From an uncultured beta proteobacterium (GTDB lineage Bacteria; Pseudomonadota; Gammaproteobacteria; Burkholderiales; Burkholderiaceae_C), in NCBI GenBank assembly GCA_903876715.1, contig CAIRBF010000240.1, positions 1-64,000 of the forward strand: a DNA stretch of 64,000 nucleotides. Direction: 5' to 3'. The position numbers were made by a program, and so were the translations under genes. Positions 20,197 through 31,487 of the stretch are shown here, piece after piece. Below the pieces are notes generated by a model. That model was not told the origin of the DNA and did not search any database. It worked only from the letters and a program-made list of their open reading frames with translations. Within the stretch, counting starts at the first letter, position 1, and each line of letters opens with the position of its first letter.

Positions 20197-22131
20197 ATGG
20201 ACAGGCGTCGCTGGATCGGTGCAGCCGTGTCGGCCGGCGCGGCCGGCGTCGCGCCGTGGTCGGCCGCGCGGGCGGTGGCGCGCGCGCCTTCTGTGTCGGC
20301 CGCCGCGCCTGCGGGTGCTGCGTCGGCAGTCCCGGCCGATGCGGCCGGGCCCGTGCTCGGCCGCTGGACCCATGGCTATGCCGCCTTCGGTCCGCCGAAG
20401 TTGCCGCCGGACTACGTCCACTTCGCCTATGCCGACCCGGCCGCGCCCAAGCGCGGCACGCTCTACCTGCGCAACCCCGACCGGCGCAGCACCTTCGACA
20501 AGTTCAACCCCTTCACGATCCGCGGCCAGTCGCCGGCCGGGCTGATGATCTTCATGTTCGAGCCGCTGGCCGTCAGCGCCGGCGACGAGTTGTCGACGAT
20601 GTACGGCCTGCTGGCCGAGTCGCTGCTCGTGGCGCCCGACCGCTCGTCCATCACCTTCCGGCTGCACCCGCAGGCGAGGTTCTGGAACGGCGACGCGGTC
20701 ACGGCCGAGGACGTGCGCCACAGCTTCGAGCAGCTGACGAGCAAGTTCGCCGCCCCCGGCTACCGCATCGCCTACGGCGGCGTGGAGCGCGCGGTGGTGG
20801 TGGACGAGCGCACGGTGCGCTTCGAGCTCAAGGACCGCAGCAACGACACGCTGTTCACGATCGGCAGCCTGGTGGTGTTCTCGCGCAAGTGGGGCGTGGG
20901 GGCCGACGGCAAGCCCCGGCGCTTCGACGAGATCGTGACCGAGCACCCGATCACCAGCGGCCCATACACCATCGGCCCGGTGGACAGCGGCAAGCGCATC
21001 GAGTTCAAGCGCAACCCCGACTACTGGGCGCGCGACCTGCCGCCGCGGCGGGGCTTCTTCAACTTCGAGCGCGTGGTCTACCGCTACTACAAGGACCAGG
21101 CGGTGGCGCGTGAGGCCTTCAAGGCCGGCGAGTTCGACTTCTTCAAGGAGTACAGCGGCCGCGCCTGGGTGCGCCAGCACGCGGGGCCGAAGTGGGACGA
21201 CCGTCGGATCGTCAAGGATGACTTCCCCACCGCCACCGGCCAGGGCCTGCAGTGCTACATCCTGAACCTGCGCCGCCCGCTGTTCCAGGACCGGCGCGTG
21301 CGCGAGGCCCTCGTCTGGACCTACGACTTCAACACGCTGAACAAGAACAGCCTGTACCAGCGCGCGCACAGCCTGTTCAACAACTCGGAGTTCGCGGCCG
21401 AGGGCCTGCCCTCGGCGGGCGAGCTGCGCCTGCTCGAGCCCTGGCGCGCCGAGCTGCCGCCGGAGGTCTTCGGCCCGCCCTACCGCGCGCCGGACACGGG
21501 GCGCGACCCGGCGCGCCTGCGCGCCAACCTGCTGAAGGCGCGCGCGCTGCTGGCCGACGCGGGCTGGAAGATCGCGCCCGACGGCCGCCTGCGCAACGCC
21601 GCCGGCCAGGCCTTCGACTTCGAGTACCTGGTGCCCGGCGAGGCGCGCGCCTTCCCCGAGTGGGAGAAGAACCTCGAGAAGCTCGGCATCGCGCTGAAGA
21701 TCCGCAACGTCGACTTCGCGCTGTACCGGCGCCGGCTCGAGAGCTACGACTTCGACGTCGTGGCGATGGCCGGGGGCGACTTCACGCTGCCCGACCCCTC
21801 CGGCCTGGCGGCCTCGATGGGCAGCGCCGGGGCCGACCAGCCCGGGGGCAACAACTTCCGCGGCCTGAAGAGCCGCGTCGTCGACGCGCTGATCCAGGCC
21901 ATGGGCGCGGCGCAGACCCTGCCGGCGCTGCGCGACGCGGCGCGCGCGCTCGACCGCGTCGTGATGTGGAACCACTGGCAGCTGCCCGACTTGTGGACCG
22001 CCAACGAGCGCGCCAGCCACTGGAACCGCTTCGGCCAGCCCAAGGTGCGGCCGCTGTACTTCGACATCGACACCAGCCTGCAGGCCTGGCCGCTGACGAC
22101 CTGGTGGCACAAGGAGGGGGCGGCCCGCTGA
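20197..22131 (+). CDS. Peptide ABC transporter, extracellular solute-binding protein (YejA-like)
   Basis: LGRWTHGYAAFGPPKLPPDYVHFAYADPAAPKRGTLY; followed by YejB/YejE-like permeases and YejF-like ATPase. Confidence 0.9.
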   Translation: MDRRRWIGAAVSAGAAGVAPWSAARAVARAPSVSAAAPAGAASAVPADAAGPVLGRWTHGYAAFGPPKLPPDYVHFAYADPAAPKRGTLYLRNPDRRSTFDKFNPFTIRGQSPAGLMIFMFEPLAVSAGDELSTMYGLLAESLLVAPDRSSITFRLHPQARFWNGDAVTAEDVRHSFEQLTSKFAAPGYRIAYGGVERAVVVDERTVRFELKDRSNDTLFTIGSLVVFSRKWGVGADGKPRRFDEIVTEHPITSGPYTIGPVDSGKRIEFKRNPDYWARDLPPRRGFFNFERVVYRYYKDQAVAREAFKAGEFDFFKEYSGRAWVRQHAGPKWDDRRIVKDDFPTATGQGLQCYILNLRRPLFQDRRVREALVWTYDFNTLNKNSLYQRAHSLFNNSEFAAEGLPSAGELRLLEPWRAELPPEVFGPPYRAPDTGRDPARLRANLLKARALLADAGWKIAPDGRLRNAAGQAFDFEYLVPGEARAFPEWEKNLEKLGIALKIRNVDFALYRRRLESYDFDVVAMAGGDFTLPDPSGLAASMGSAGADQPGGNNFRGLKSRVVDALIQAMGAAQTLPALRDAARALDRVVMWNHWQLPDLWTANERASHWNRFGQPKVRPLYFDIDTSLQAWPLTTWWHKEGAAR

Positions 22132-22150
22132 GGCGGGCGCCCGCGCGACG

Positions 22151-23194
22151 ATGCTCGGCTACATCCTCAAGCGCCTGCTGCTGATGGTGCCCACGCTGCT
22201 GGGGGCGCTGACGATCACCTTCGTCGTCATCCAGTTCGTGCCCGGCGGCCCGGTGGAGCAGTTGATGGCCGAGGCGCGCACGAGCGAGAAGGCGGGCGCG
22301 GGCGAGGGCATCAGCTACAAGGCCGGCCGCGACAGCGACGCCAAGCAGATCGCCGAGCTGAAGAAGCTCTACGGCTTCGACAAGCCGGCGCACGAGCGCT
22401 ATGTCGAGATGATCGGCAACTTCCTGCGCTTCGACCTCGGGCGCAGCTTCCTGCACAACAAGGACGTCTGGACGCTGATCAAGGAGAAGCTGCCGGTGTC
22501 GATCAGCCTCGGGTTGTGGACCTTCGTGCTGTCCTACCTGGTGTCGGTGCCGCTGGGGGTGGCCAAGGCGGTGCGCGAGGGCTCGCGCTTCGACGCGCTG
22601 ACCTCACTGCTGGTGCTGCTGGGCTACGCGATCCCGGGCTTCGTGCTCGGGGTGCTGCTGATCGTGCTGTTCGCCGGCGGCAGCTTCGTGGAGTGGTTCC
22701 CGCTGCGCGGGCTCGTCTCGGACAACTGGGCTGAACTCTCCTGGCCGGCGCGCGTGGCCGACTACCTGTGGCACCTGACGTTGCCGCTGATCTGCATGAC
22801 CATCGGCAGCTTCGCGGTGACGACGATGCTGACGAAGAACACCTTCGTCGAGGAGATCCGCAAGCAGTACGTGCTGGTGGCGCGCGCCAAGGGCCTGTCG
22901 CCGCGGCGCGTGCTCTACAAGCATGTTTTCCGCAATGCGCTGATTCCGCTGGTGACGGCCTTCCCGGCGGCCTTCGTCGGCGCCTTCTTCGCCGGCTCGG
23001 TGCTGATCGAGACGCTGTTCTCGCTCGACGGGCTGGGCCTGCTCGCCTACGAGAGCATCGTGCGGCGCGACTACCCGGTGGTGCTGGGCTCGCTGTGGCT
23101 GTTCACGCTGATCGGCCTGCTGGTGAAGCTGCTGTCGGACCTGCTGTACGTGGTGGTGGACCCGCGCGTGCAGTTCGGCGCGGTGGGGCGCTGA
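22151..23194 (+). CDS. Microcin C/peptide ABC transporter permease (YejB-like)
   Basis: MLGYILKRLLLMVPTLLGALTITFVVIQFVPGGPVEQ; KQYVLVARAKGLSPRRVLYKHVFRNALIPL EAA loop. Confidence 0.92.
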   Translation: MLGYILKRLLLMVPTLLGALTITFVVIQFVPGGPVEQLMAEARTSEKAGAGEGISYKAGRDSDAKQIAELKKLYGFDKPAHERYVEMIGNFLRFDLGRSFLHNKDVWTLIKEKLPVSISLGLWTFVLSYLVSVPLGVAKAVREGSRFDALTSLLVLLGYAIPGFVLGVLLIVLFAGGSFVEWFPLRGLVSDNWAELSWPARVADYLWHLTLPLICMTIGSFAVTTMLTKNTFVEEIRKQYVLVARAKGLSPRRVLYKHVFRNALIPLVTAFPAAFVGAFFAGSVLIETLFSLDGLGLLAYESIVRRDYPVVLGSLWLFTLIGLLVKLLSDLLYVVVDPRVQFGAVGR

Positions 23195-23196
23195 CC

Positions 23197-24225
23197 ATGG
23201 CCGTGCAAGCCATGTCGCCGAACCAGCGCGCCTGGGCGCGCTTCAGGCGCAACCGGCTGGGCGTGATCTCGCTGTGGGTGTTCGCGGTGATGCTGGTGGT
23301 GGCGACGCTGGCCGAGCTGGTGAGCAACGACCGGCCGCTGCTGGTGCGGTACGAGGGGCGCTGGATGGCGCCGCTGCTGGCCAACCCGCCGGAGACGGCG
23401 CTGGGCGGCGACTTCCAGACGCCCACGGACTGGAAGGATCCCTTCATCGACGCGCAGCTCGGCAAACCGGGCAACTTTGCGCTGCGCACGCTGAACCCGC
23501 ATTCGTCGCGCTCGGTGGACTATTTCGAGAAGGTGCAGAGCCCGGCGCCGCCGAGCGCGGCCAACTGGCTGGGCACGGACGCGAACGGGCGCGACATGAC
23601 GGCGCAGCTGCTGTACGGCTTTCGCGTCAGCATCTGGTTCGCGATCGCGCTGACGCTGGTGGGCACGGTGATCGGGGTGGTGGCGGGCGCGGTGCAGGGC
23701 TACTTCGCCGGCCGCATCGACCTGACGCTGCAGCGGCTGATCGAGGTTTGGGGCGCGGTGCCGGAGCTTTACCTGCTGATCATCTTCGCGTCCATCTTCG
23801 AGCCTTCGCTGCTGCTGTTGCTGGTGCTGTTGTCGCTGTGGGGCTGGATGGGGCTGTCGGACTATGTGCGCGCGGAGTTCCTGCGCAACCGCTCGCTGGA
23901 GTACGTGAAGGCGGCGCGGGCGCTGGGCTTGTCGAACGGGCAGATCATCTGGCGGCATGTGTTGCCGAATTCGTTGACGCCGGTGATCACTTTCCTGCCG
24001 TTTCGCATGAGCGGGGCGATCCTGGCGCTGACGTCGCTGGATTTCCTGGGGCTGGGGGTGCCGCCGTCGGTGCCGTCGCTGGGGGATCTGCTGCGGCAGG
24101 GGAAGGCGAACCTGGACGCGTGGTGGATCATCGTGCCGACCTTCGTGCTACTGGTGCTGACGATGCTGGTGCTGACCTTCATCGGGGATGCGTTGCGGGA
24201 TGCGGTTGATACGCGCAAGGGGTGA
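23197..24225 (+). CDS. Peptide ABC transporter permease (YejE-like)
   Basis: SPNQRAWARFRRNRLGVISLWVF..., EYVKAARALGLSNGQIIWRHVLPNSLTPVITFLPF. Confidence 0.92.
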   Translation: MAVQAMSPNQRAWARFRRNRLGVISLWVFAVMLVVATLAELVSNDRPLLVRYEGRWMAPLLANPPETALGGDFQTPTDWKDPFIDAQLGKPGNFALRTLNPHSSRSVDYFEKVQSPAPPSAANWLGTDANGRDMTAQLLYGFRVSIWFAIALTLVGTVIGVVAGAVQGYFAGRIDLTLQRLIEVWGAVPELYLLIIFASIFEPSLLLLLVLLSLWGWMGLSDYVRAEFLRNRSLEYVKAARALGLSNGQIIWRHVLPNSLTPVITFLPFRMSGAILALTSLDFLGLGVPPSVPSLGDLLRQGKANLDAWWIIVPTFVLLVLTMLVLTFIGDALRDAVDTRKG

Positions 24226-24361
24226 GGGTGAGGGGCGCGCACTTCTTCCTTCTTCGGGCCGGTTCGGTGGTTGATGGGTCGGCGCGTGCCTGCGTTGTCG
24301 GATTCGCGCTGGTCGGGAGACTTTCGGGTCAGCGCATGCCCTCGGCTGCGGCGCCTCGCGG

Positions 24362-24465
24362 GATCCCGCGGCCGGGGAGGCCCGCTGCGCTCATGTCCCC
24401 CGCATCGGGCTGCGCCCGATGCTCCTCCTTTACTTCGCTCCGCAGGCCCCCCCGGCCACGGGATC
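24362..24465. repeat. Nested inverted-repeat element between yejE- and yejF-type genes
   Basis: Outer 21-bp arms 24362-24382 / 24445-24465 (2 mismatches); inner perfect hairpin GCATCGGGC-TGC-GCCCGATGC at 24402-24422. Confidence 0.8.
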
Positions 24466-24538
24466 TGGCCGACAGCATGGCGCTCGGAGAGCGGCCGAGC
24501 TTTGCTTTATCGAGGCCCCGGACCGTGGGGGTGCTGCT

Positions 24539-26119
<1,581 letters not shown>

Positions 26120-26396
26120 GGCGCGCAGCCCCATCACTCGGTCGTCCCTGTGTAGCCCGCGCAGCCTGGCCTGCGGCTTCGAGGCCCACCGATCGGGTGT
26201 GCAGCGGTCTCAACCCCGGGGTGAAGCAGGCCGTGGGCGGAATCTTCAGCGGGGTCCACATTTGCCTGCGGAGACAAGCGGTCAACTGCCGGATCTAGGG
26301 TGATTCCTCTGCTCACCGCGGGCGCGGCGGGTGTCGGGCGGAAAGGGCGTGGCCTCGAAGTCGATCTCTGCAGCGAGCTCGAACGACCGCGCTGAA

Positions 26397-27314
26397 TCAG
26401 CGCAGCGCTGCGGTGGGAGGAACGGCCTCCATGAACGCTCGCGCGATGGCCTGGCGAGGGGCGATCCACAAGCGCTCCCGTCGGTCGGCCAGCATCCCGA
26501 GAATGTTGCGAAACGCGGCAAACCGGCCTGGCCGACCGACGATGCGCAGGTGAAAGCCCAGGTTCAGCAGACGCGGCATGCCACGCCTGCCCTCCTCCTC
26601 GAGGACGTCGATCGCGTCGCGCACATAGTCCACCATCTCGCTGGAGCGGACGAAGCCGTTGGGGTGGAAGAACTTCATGTCGTTCGCGTCCAGCGCATAG
26701 GGCACCACCAGCAGGGGCCCACCTCGCGGCGACAGGTCATAGTACGGCAGGTCGTCATCGAAACCGTTCGAGGTGTAGAGGAAGCGCCGCTCGGCCAACA
26801 ACTCGCGTGTCCAGGGGCTCTCGCTGCCGCGACAGAAGAAGCCCAGCGGAGCCACCCCCGTGGCCTGCTGGATCGCTTCGATCGTCCGGTCGAGGTCGGC
26901 CGCCTCGTCGACGGGATTCGAGTAGTCTGCATGGGGACGCCAGCGCCAGCCGTGCACTGCGGGCTCGTGACCTCGATCGGTGACGGCCCGCGCCAGGCCA
27001 GGCGAGCGCTTCACTGCCTGACCGCAGAAGAAGAAGGTCGCTGGCAATGAATGTGCGTCGAGCGCGTCGAGCACGCGCCACAAACCCGCCCGTGTCCCGT
27101 ATCCGAAGATCTGTTCCTGCCCGATGTCGCGCACCCCGGCCGGCACCACGCTCACCACTTCGCCGATGGTTTCCGAGCGCGAGTCGCCGTCACCCACCTG
27201 GAGCTCGGCCCCTTCTTCGAAATTGACAACGACCGAAACCGCCAGCCGGGCACCTCCGGGCCAGCTGAACTCCGGCCACTTCCCGCCGTATCCCGTGAGG
27301 TCGCGGGAGGTCAT
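26397..27314 (-). CDS. PuuE-like polysaccharide deacetylase/allantoinase family protein (copy 1)
   Basis: RLAVSVVVNFEEGAE, RGHEPAVHGWRWRPH, PuuE-type motifs. Confidence 0.85.
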   Translation of the reverse strand: MTSRDLTGYGGKWPEFSWPGGARLAVSVVVNFEEGAELQVGDGDSRSETIGEVVSVVPAGVRDIGQEQIFGYGTRAGLWRVLDALDAHSLPATFFFCGQAVKRSPGLARAVTDRGHEPAVHGWRWRPHADYSNPVDEAADLDRTIEAIQQATGVAPLGFFCRGSESPWTRELLAERRFLYTSNGFDDDLPYYDLSPRGGPLLVVPYALDANDMKFFHPNGFVRSSEMVDYVRDAIDVLEEEGRRGMPRLLNLGFHLRIVGRPGRFAAFRNILGMLADRRERLWIAPRQAIARAFMEAVPPTAALR

Positions 27315-28264
27315 TTCGCAAAACCTTCCGGGACGGGCCGAGCCTGCCACCGCGGCAATCCGAGGCCGTCGCGCCAGGCATGGGCGATCTCGTCGCGGCG
27401 CGCAAACCAGGCTCCAGGATGCCCCGCGACATGGGCCAGCAAGCGCTCCAGACCACCGATGCGTGCGGGGCGGCCGATGATGCGCAGGTGCAGACCGATC
27501 GACAGCATCCGTGGCTGCTGCGCACCTTCACGGTACAGGCGGTCGAAGGCATCGATGCAGTAACGCGCGAAGTCGTCACCGTGGACGAAGCCTCCGTGGT
27601 TGAAGAAGCGCATGTCGTTGGTGTCGAAGGCGTAGGGCAGGACCACGTGCGGGCGGCCACCACAGGAGACCATGTAGGGCAGGTCGTCGTTGTAGGCGTT
27701 CGAGTCGTAGAGGAAACCTCCATGCTCGACGAGCAATTGGCGCGTGGCCACCGACGGCGCCGACCGGGTGTGCCAGCCCACGGGCGGGGCGCCAGCCGCC
27801 GCCTCGATGGCCGTGACTGCCTGCACCATATGGCGCCGCTCGGTCGTCTCGTCCATGTATACCTGCCGCTCCCATCGCCAGCCGTGGCACGAGACTTCAT
27901 GTCCGTCGGACACTGCCTCCTGGGCCAGCCAAGGAGAAATCGCCAGCGCCCGTCCGTTGGCGTTGAGCGTGGCTGCGACACCGTACTGGCGCAGCAATTC
28001 GCGGATGCGCGGCCATCCTGCCCGGGTGCCATATTCGTAATGGCTCTCCATGCACAGGTCCCGCACGCCCTCGACGCGCTCGACGGCCTCATAGATGAAT
28101 TCGTTGGACTCGTCACCCATGCCGATGGACAGTTCGGCACCCTCCTCGACATTGACCACGATCGACACGGCGAGTTGCCGCCCGTGTGGCCACCGGATCG
28201 GTGGCGGTGACCCTCGGTAGCCGGCGAAATCGCGGTCTGTCACCATGGTGTGCGCTGCGTCCAT
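27311..28264 (-). CDS. PuuE-like polysaccharide deacetylase/allantoinase family protein (copy 2)
   Basis: LAVSIVVNVEEGAELSIGMGDE, DGHEVSCHGWRWERQ. Confidence 0.85.
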   Translation of the reverse strand: MDAAHTMVTDRDFAGYRGSPPPIRWPHGRQLAVSIVVNVEEGAELSIGMGDESNEFIYEAVERVEGVRDLCMESHYEYGTRAGWPRIRELLRQYGVAATLNANGRALAISPWLAQEAVSDGHEVSCHGWRWERQVYMDETTERRHMVQAVTAIEAAAGAPPVGWHTRSAPSVATRQLLVEHGGFLYDSNAYNDDLPYMVSCGGRPHVVLPYAFDTNDMRFFNHGGFVHGDDFARYCIDAFDRLYREGAQQPRMLSIGLHLRIIGRPARIGGLERLLAHVAGHPGAWFARRDEIAHAWRDGLGLPRWQARPVPEGFAK

Positions 28265-28271
28265 GGCGACC

Positions 28272-29084
28272 TCAGCGGCCGCGGCCAGAGGTCGCAGCCC
28301 GCGCCGCGTCCATGAAGCGTTGCGTCTTGTCGTGGTCCCAGCGCACGAGATCGGTGACCGCGGCACCGTCGCGCATCAGCGAGGTGGAGACGATGGCGCC
28401 GTCGGCACGTGCCAGCGTCTGCGCGACGTTGTCCTGTGTGACGCTGCCTCCGACGTAGATCGGTTGCCGGACGCCAGCCGCCTTGGCGGCGCGCACGCGC
28501 TCGAGCGAATCGGAAAACGTCGCACCCGTCAATATCAAGGCATCGGCGCCCAGGCGAACGGCAGCCTGGGCAGCTTCGTGAGGCGGAACATCGATCATCG
28601 GCACGCTGGTGCGGTCGAAGACATCGGCGAACAAGGCAATGTCCTCGCGCCTCAAGTCGTGCCGATAGCTGCGTGCCTCGACCGCGAGTCCCGACTTGGG
28701 GCCCTCCATCGTCATCGCGGCGCCGACGAACACCTTCAGTCGGACATAGCTGGCGCCGCACGCGTGTGCGACAGCCAGTGGTGCCACCGCGTCATGTGCC
28801 TGGATGATGATGCCCAGGTCCATGGCGGGGTGCGCGCGGCGGATCAGGCCGCCCAATGCGGCCATCAAAGCGACCGTCGACGGCGCGGCCGGACCGTTCT
28901 GTCGCGTCTGGTCCTGCAACATCAGCGACGGGACGCCGGCCTGCGCGAACACGGCGGCATTGGCCAGGACGTAGTCTTCGAGGTAGGCCGTCGAGGTCTG
29001 GCGCGCGACGGCAAGATCAGGCAGGTGCAGCGCGGCAATGATGGTGCGGTCGACGGGTGCGCGGGGGGTTTGGTTCGGGGTCAT
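28272..29084 (-). CDS. BtpA/SgcQ family protein (TIM-barrel)
   Basis: IIAALHLPDL...AGVPSLMLQDQTR...GASYVRLKVFVGAAMT..EGP...IYVGGSVTQDNVAQTLARADGAIVSTSL pattern of BtpA family. Confidence 0.8.
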   Translation of the reverse strand: MTPNQTPRAPVDRTIIAALHLPDLAVARQTSTAYLEDYVLANAAVFAQAGVPSLMLQDQTRQNGPAAPSTVALMAALGGLIRRAHPAMDLGIIIQAHDAVAPLAVAHACGASYVRLKVFVGAAMTMEGPKSGLAVEARSYRHDLRREDIALFADVFDRTSVPMIDVPPHEAAQAAVRLGADALILTGATFSDSLERVRAAKAAGVRQPIYVGGSVTQDNVAQTLARADGAIVSTSLMRDGAAVTDLVRWDHDKTQRFMDAARAATSGRGR

Positions 29085-30154
29085 GCTGGAGGGCGGCGCA
29101 TGGCCGCGAGTTCACGCAGGAGTCGTTCGGAGTCAGGCAGGGCGCAGCGCTGGGCGAGCTCGCGCCAGCGCCTGGTGACCTCGTCGGGGCGGGCCGAGAA
29201 CAGTGCGAACGGTCCGAAGGCTTCGACGGCGAACGAGGCCGATACCGTTGCGCACACGGCGGCGCATGCGGGGTCGGCAGTCGCCACCAGACCCGCCAGG
29301 AAACCCCCGCAGAAGGCGTCGCCCGCGCCCGTGGGGTCGACCGCCTGCACTGCAATGGCCGGGATCGACAGCGGCTCCTTTCGGTCGCCTTCGTCCATCA
29401 TGGCGCCAGCCGCCGCAAGCTTGACCACGGCGATGTCAGTGCCGCCGCGGCGCAGCTCGGCAATCCCCTCGGCATGGGTCCTGGCGGCCGTCATGACCTT
29501 CAGCTCCTTCTCGCTGGGCAGCACTGCGTCGAGCAGAGGCAGCAGGCGGGCGAGAGCCGGCCCGGTGAGCTCTGCGGCGTGGGACCCCGGGTCCAGCGTG
29601 ATCCGGCGCCCCGGCCGGCGCAGGTCGCGCGCCATTTCGAGCTGCGCCATGGGGCTGTTGGGCGCCAGGTGAACTCCCCGCGCGCCTTGGTAGGCGGCCG
29701 GGACATCGGCACTGCGGACGGGATGCAGGCGGCGAAAGGCCGCGTAGTCGAGTCCAGCGACCGCATGGGTGCGCAAGCGGGCTTCGAATGCTGCGGCCTG
29801 TTCGGCCGTGAGGTGATCGCCGCCATAGCCGCTGGCCTCGAACATCCCCGGCTCGGCATACAGCCGGTCGACACGGCTGCCGTCGCCCCGGTAGAAGAAC
29901 CATTCCGAGCAAGTGACGGGTTCAGGTCGCGTCGAGATCCCGGCGATGTCGATCCCTGCCTGCTGCAATGTATCGAGCCATTCGAGCGGGTAGTTGCCTG
30001 GAATGGTCGCGACGATGCCCACGTCGTCCATCCACAAGCGAGCACCGGCCGCCGAATACACGCCGTTGCCTCCGAGCGTCTGTCGATGCACCATCCCCTC
30101 GGCAGTGACGACGTTGTCGATGATCATGCCGCCGGCGGTGAACAGCCTCACCAT
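29081..30154 (-). CDS. PfkB-family carbohydrate kinase (copy 1)
   Basis: LGGNGVYSAAGARLW..., VDPTGAGDAFCGGFLAGL anion-hole motif. Confidence 0.88.
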   Translation of the reverse strand: MVRLFTAGGMIIDNVVTAEGMVHRQTLGGNGVYSAAGARLWMDDVGIVATIPGNYPLEWLDTLQQAGIDIAGISTRPEPVTCSEWFFYRGDGSRVDRLYAEPGMFEASGYGGDHLTAEQAAAFEARLRTHAVAGLDYAAFRRLHPVRSADVPAAYQGARGVHLAPNSPMAQLEMARDLRRPGRRITLDPGSHAAELTGPALARLLPLLDAVLPSEKELKVMTAARTHAEGIAELRRGGTDIAVVKLAAAGAMMDEGDRKEPLSIPAIAVQAVDPTGAGDAFCGGFLAGLVATADPACAAVCATVSASFAVEAFGPFALFSARPDEVTRRWRELAQRCALPDSERLLRELAAMRRPPA

Positions 30155-30341
30155 CTTCAGCCCCCCGCCTTTCAGGAAAACGCCGGGCGGTCCCCGGTTT
30201 TCTTGCGCCCCTGCGGGGGGGCCGGGGCCGGCGACGCCCGGCCTTTGGGGGCGCGCACGCACCACGCTGCTGTGCTCGCCGGGGTCGCACGCGGTTTGCA
30301 CAGGGGGACGCGCACGGCATGCATGGGGCGCGGCGAACCTG

Positions 30342-31457
30342 TCAGGACTTCAGGGGCGAGCCCGCGGCACCGAGACCCAGCGCATCGCGAGCGATCGCGA
30401 AGTGGTAGGCGAACAGGTGCAGCGCCACGGTGGATACCAGGGCAGCCAGTTCCGGACGCACCAGCGGCACCTGCACCGTGTGCTGCACCCGCGAGGCAAT
30501 TTCTGGCAGATCCTGCGCCACCACGGCCAGGGTCCAACCACCGACAGCCTGAGCGACCAGGACGGTGTCCAGCGCCCGCTCATGGCTGGCGGGATCGGTG
30601 GCCACAAGGACGATCGGCTCGCCGGCCTTCTGTGATCGGTAGTGGTGGTACTCCTCCAGCGGCACGGCGATCGCATGGATCGGCGACAGTTCCTTGACCT
30701 TGGCAGCCCCAAAAGCAGCGGCTGCGCCGTTCGGGCCCAGTCCCGAGAAGAGCAGCAGCGGAGCGGCAGCCACTTCGCAGGCGATGGCCGACATGCGTGC
30801 ATCCAGCGCAGGCGCGAGCGCATCCAGCATCGGCGCTATCCCGTCCAGTTCCGCCCCCAGGGCTTCGGCCTGGGCGTTGCCTGCGAACGCCTGGGCCAGC
30901 CGGATCAGCAGCGCCATCGTTGCCGTGCTCGACTGCGTCGGCCAGCCCTTGCGGGAGGCGTGCACCCGCAGTGCGGCGTCGCATTCCGTCAGCACCAGGC
31001 TGCCCGGGGTATTGGAGATGCCCAGCGTCAAGGCGCCTGTCTTGCGCGCTTCGCGCAGTGCTGCCAATACCGCGGGCGTCGACCCGCCAGAGCTGATGCC
31101 GACCACCAGCGTCTGCGCGTCGGCGACTGCCGCCCCGTAGCACGCGTAGTCCAGCGCCTGGGCCGCGATCACAGGCGTGCCCGCCAGCGACTGCCATGCA
31201 TGTGCGACGCCGGCGCCGACGTGCCAGGAGTCGCCGCAGCCGGCAACGACCACACGCCGTACGGGGCGTGCGCGCATCATCCGAGCGACCTCGCCGATCG
31301 CGTCTGCCTCGGCTGACAACGTGGCGGAAATGGCCGAGCCCTGGGCCATCATCTCTGCGCGCGTGCGGGCCACGCGCGCCAGTCGGTGCGGATCACCGGC
31401 CAGGTCTTTGGACGGCTCGGCAGTCAGGGCGCGCAGGCGCTCGGAATGGTCGGTCAT
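30342..31457 (-). CDS. SIS-domain protein (copy 1), GlmS-isomerase/AgaS-like
   Basis: RRVVVAGCGDSWHVGAGVAHAW...VVGISSGGSTPAVLAALREAR...VKELSPIHAIAVPLEEYHHY. Confidence 0.88.
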   Translation of the reverse strand: MTDHSERLRALTAEPSKDLAGDPHRLARVARTRAEMMAQGSAISATLSAEADAIGEVARMMRARPVRRVVVAGCGDSWHVGAGVAHAWQSLAGTPVIAAQALDYACYGAAVADAQTLVVGISSGGSTPAVLAALREARKTGALTLGISNTPGSLVLTECDAALRVHASRKGWPTQSSTATMALLIRLAQAFAGNAQAEALGAELDGIAPMLDALAPALDARMSAIACEVAAAPLLLFSGLGPNGAAAAFGAAKVKELSPIHAIAVPLEEYHHYRSQKAGEPIVLVATDPASHERALDTVLVAQAVGGWTLAVVAQDLPEIASRVQHTVQVPLVRPELAALVSTVALHLFAYHFAIARDALGLGAAGSPLKS

Positions 31458-31487
31458 GATGGGTCGTGGAGCCGGATCTGCGGCGGT

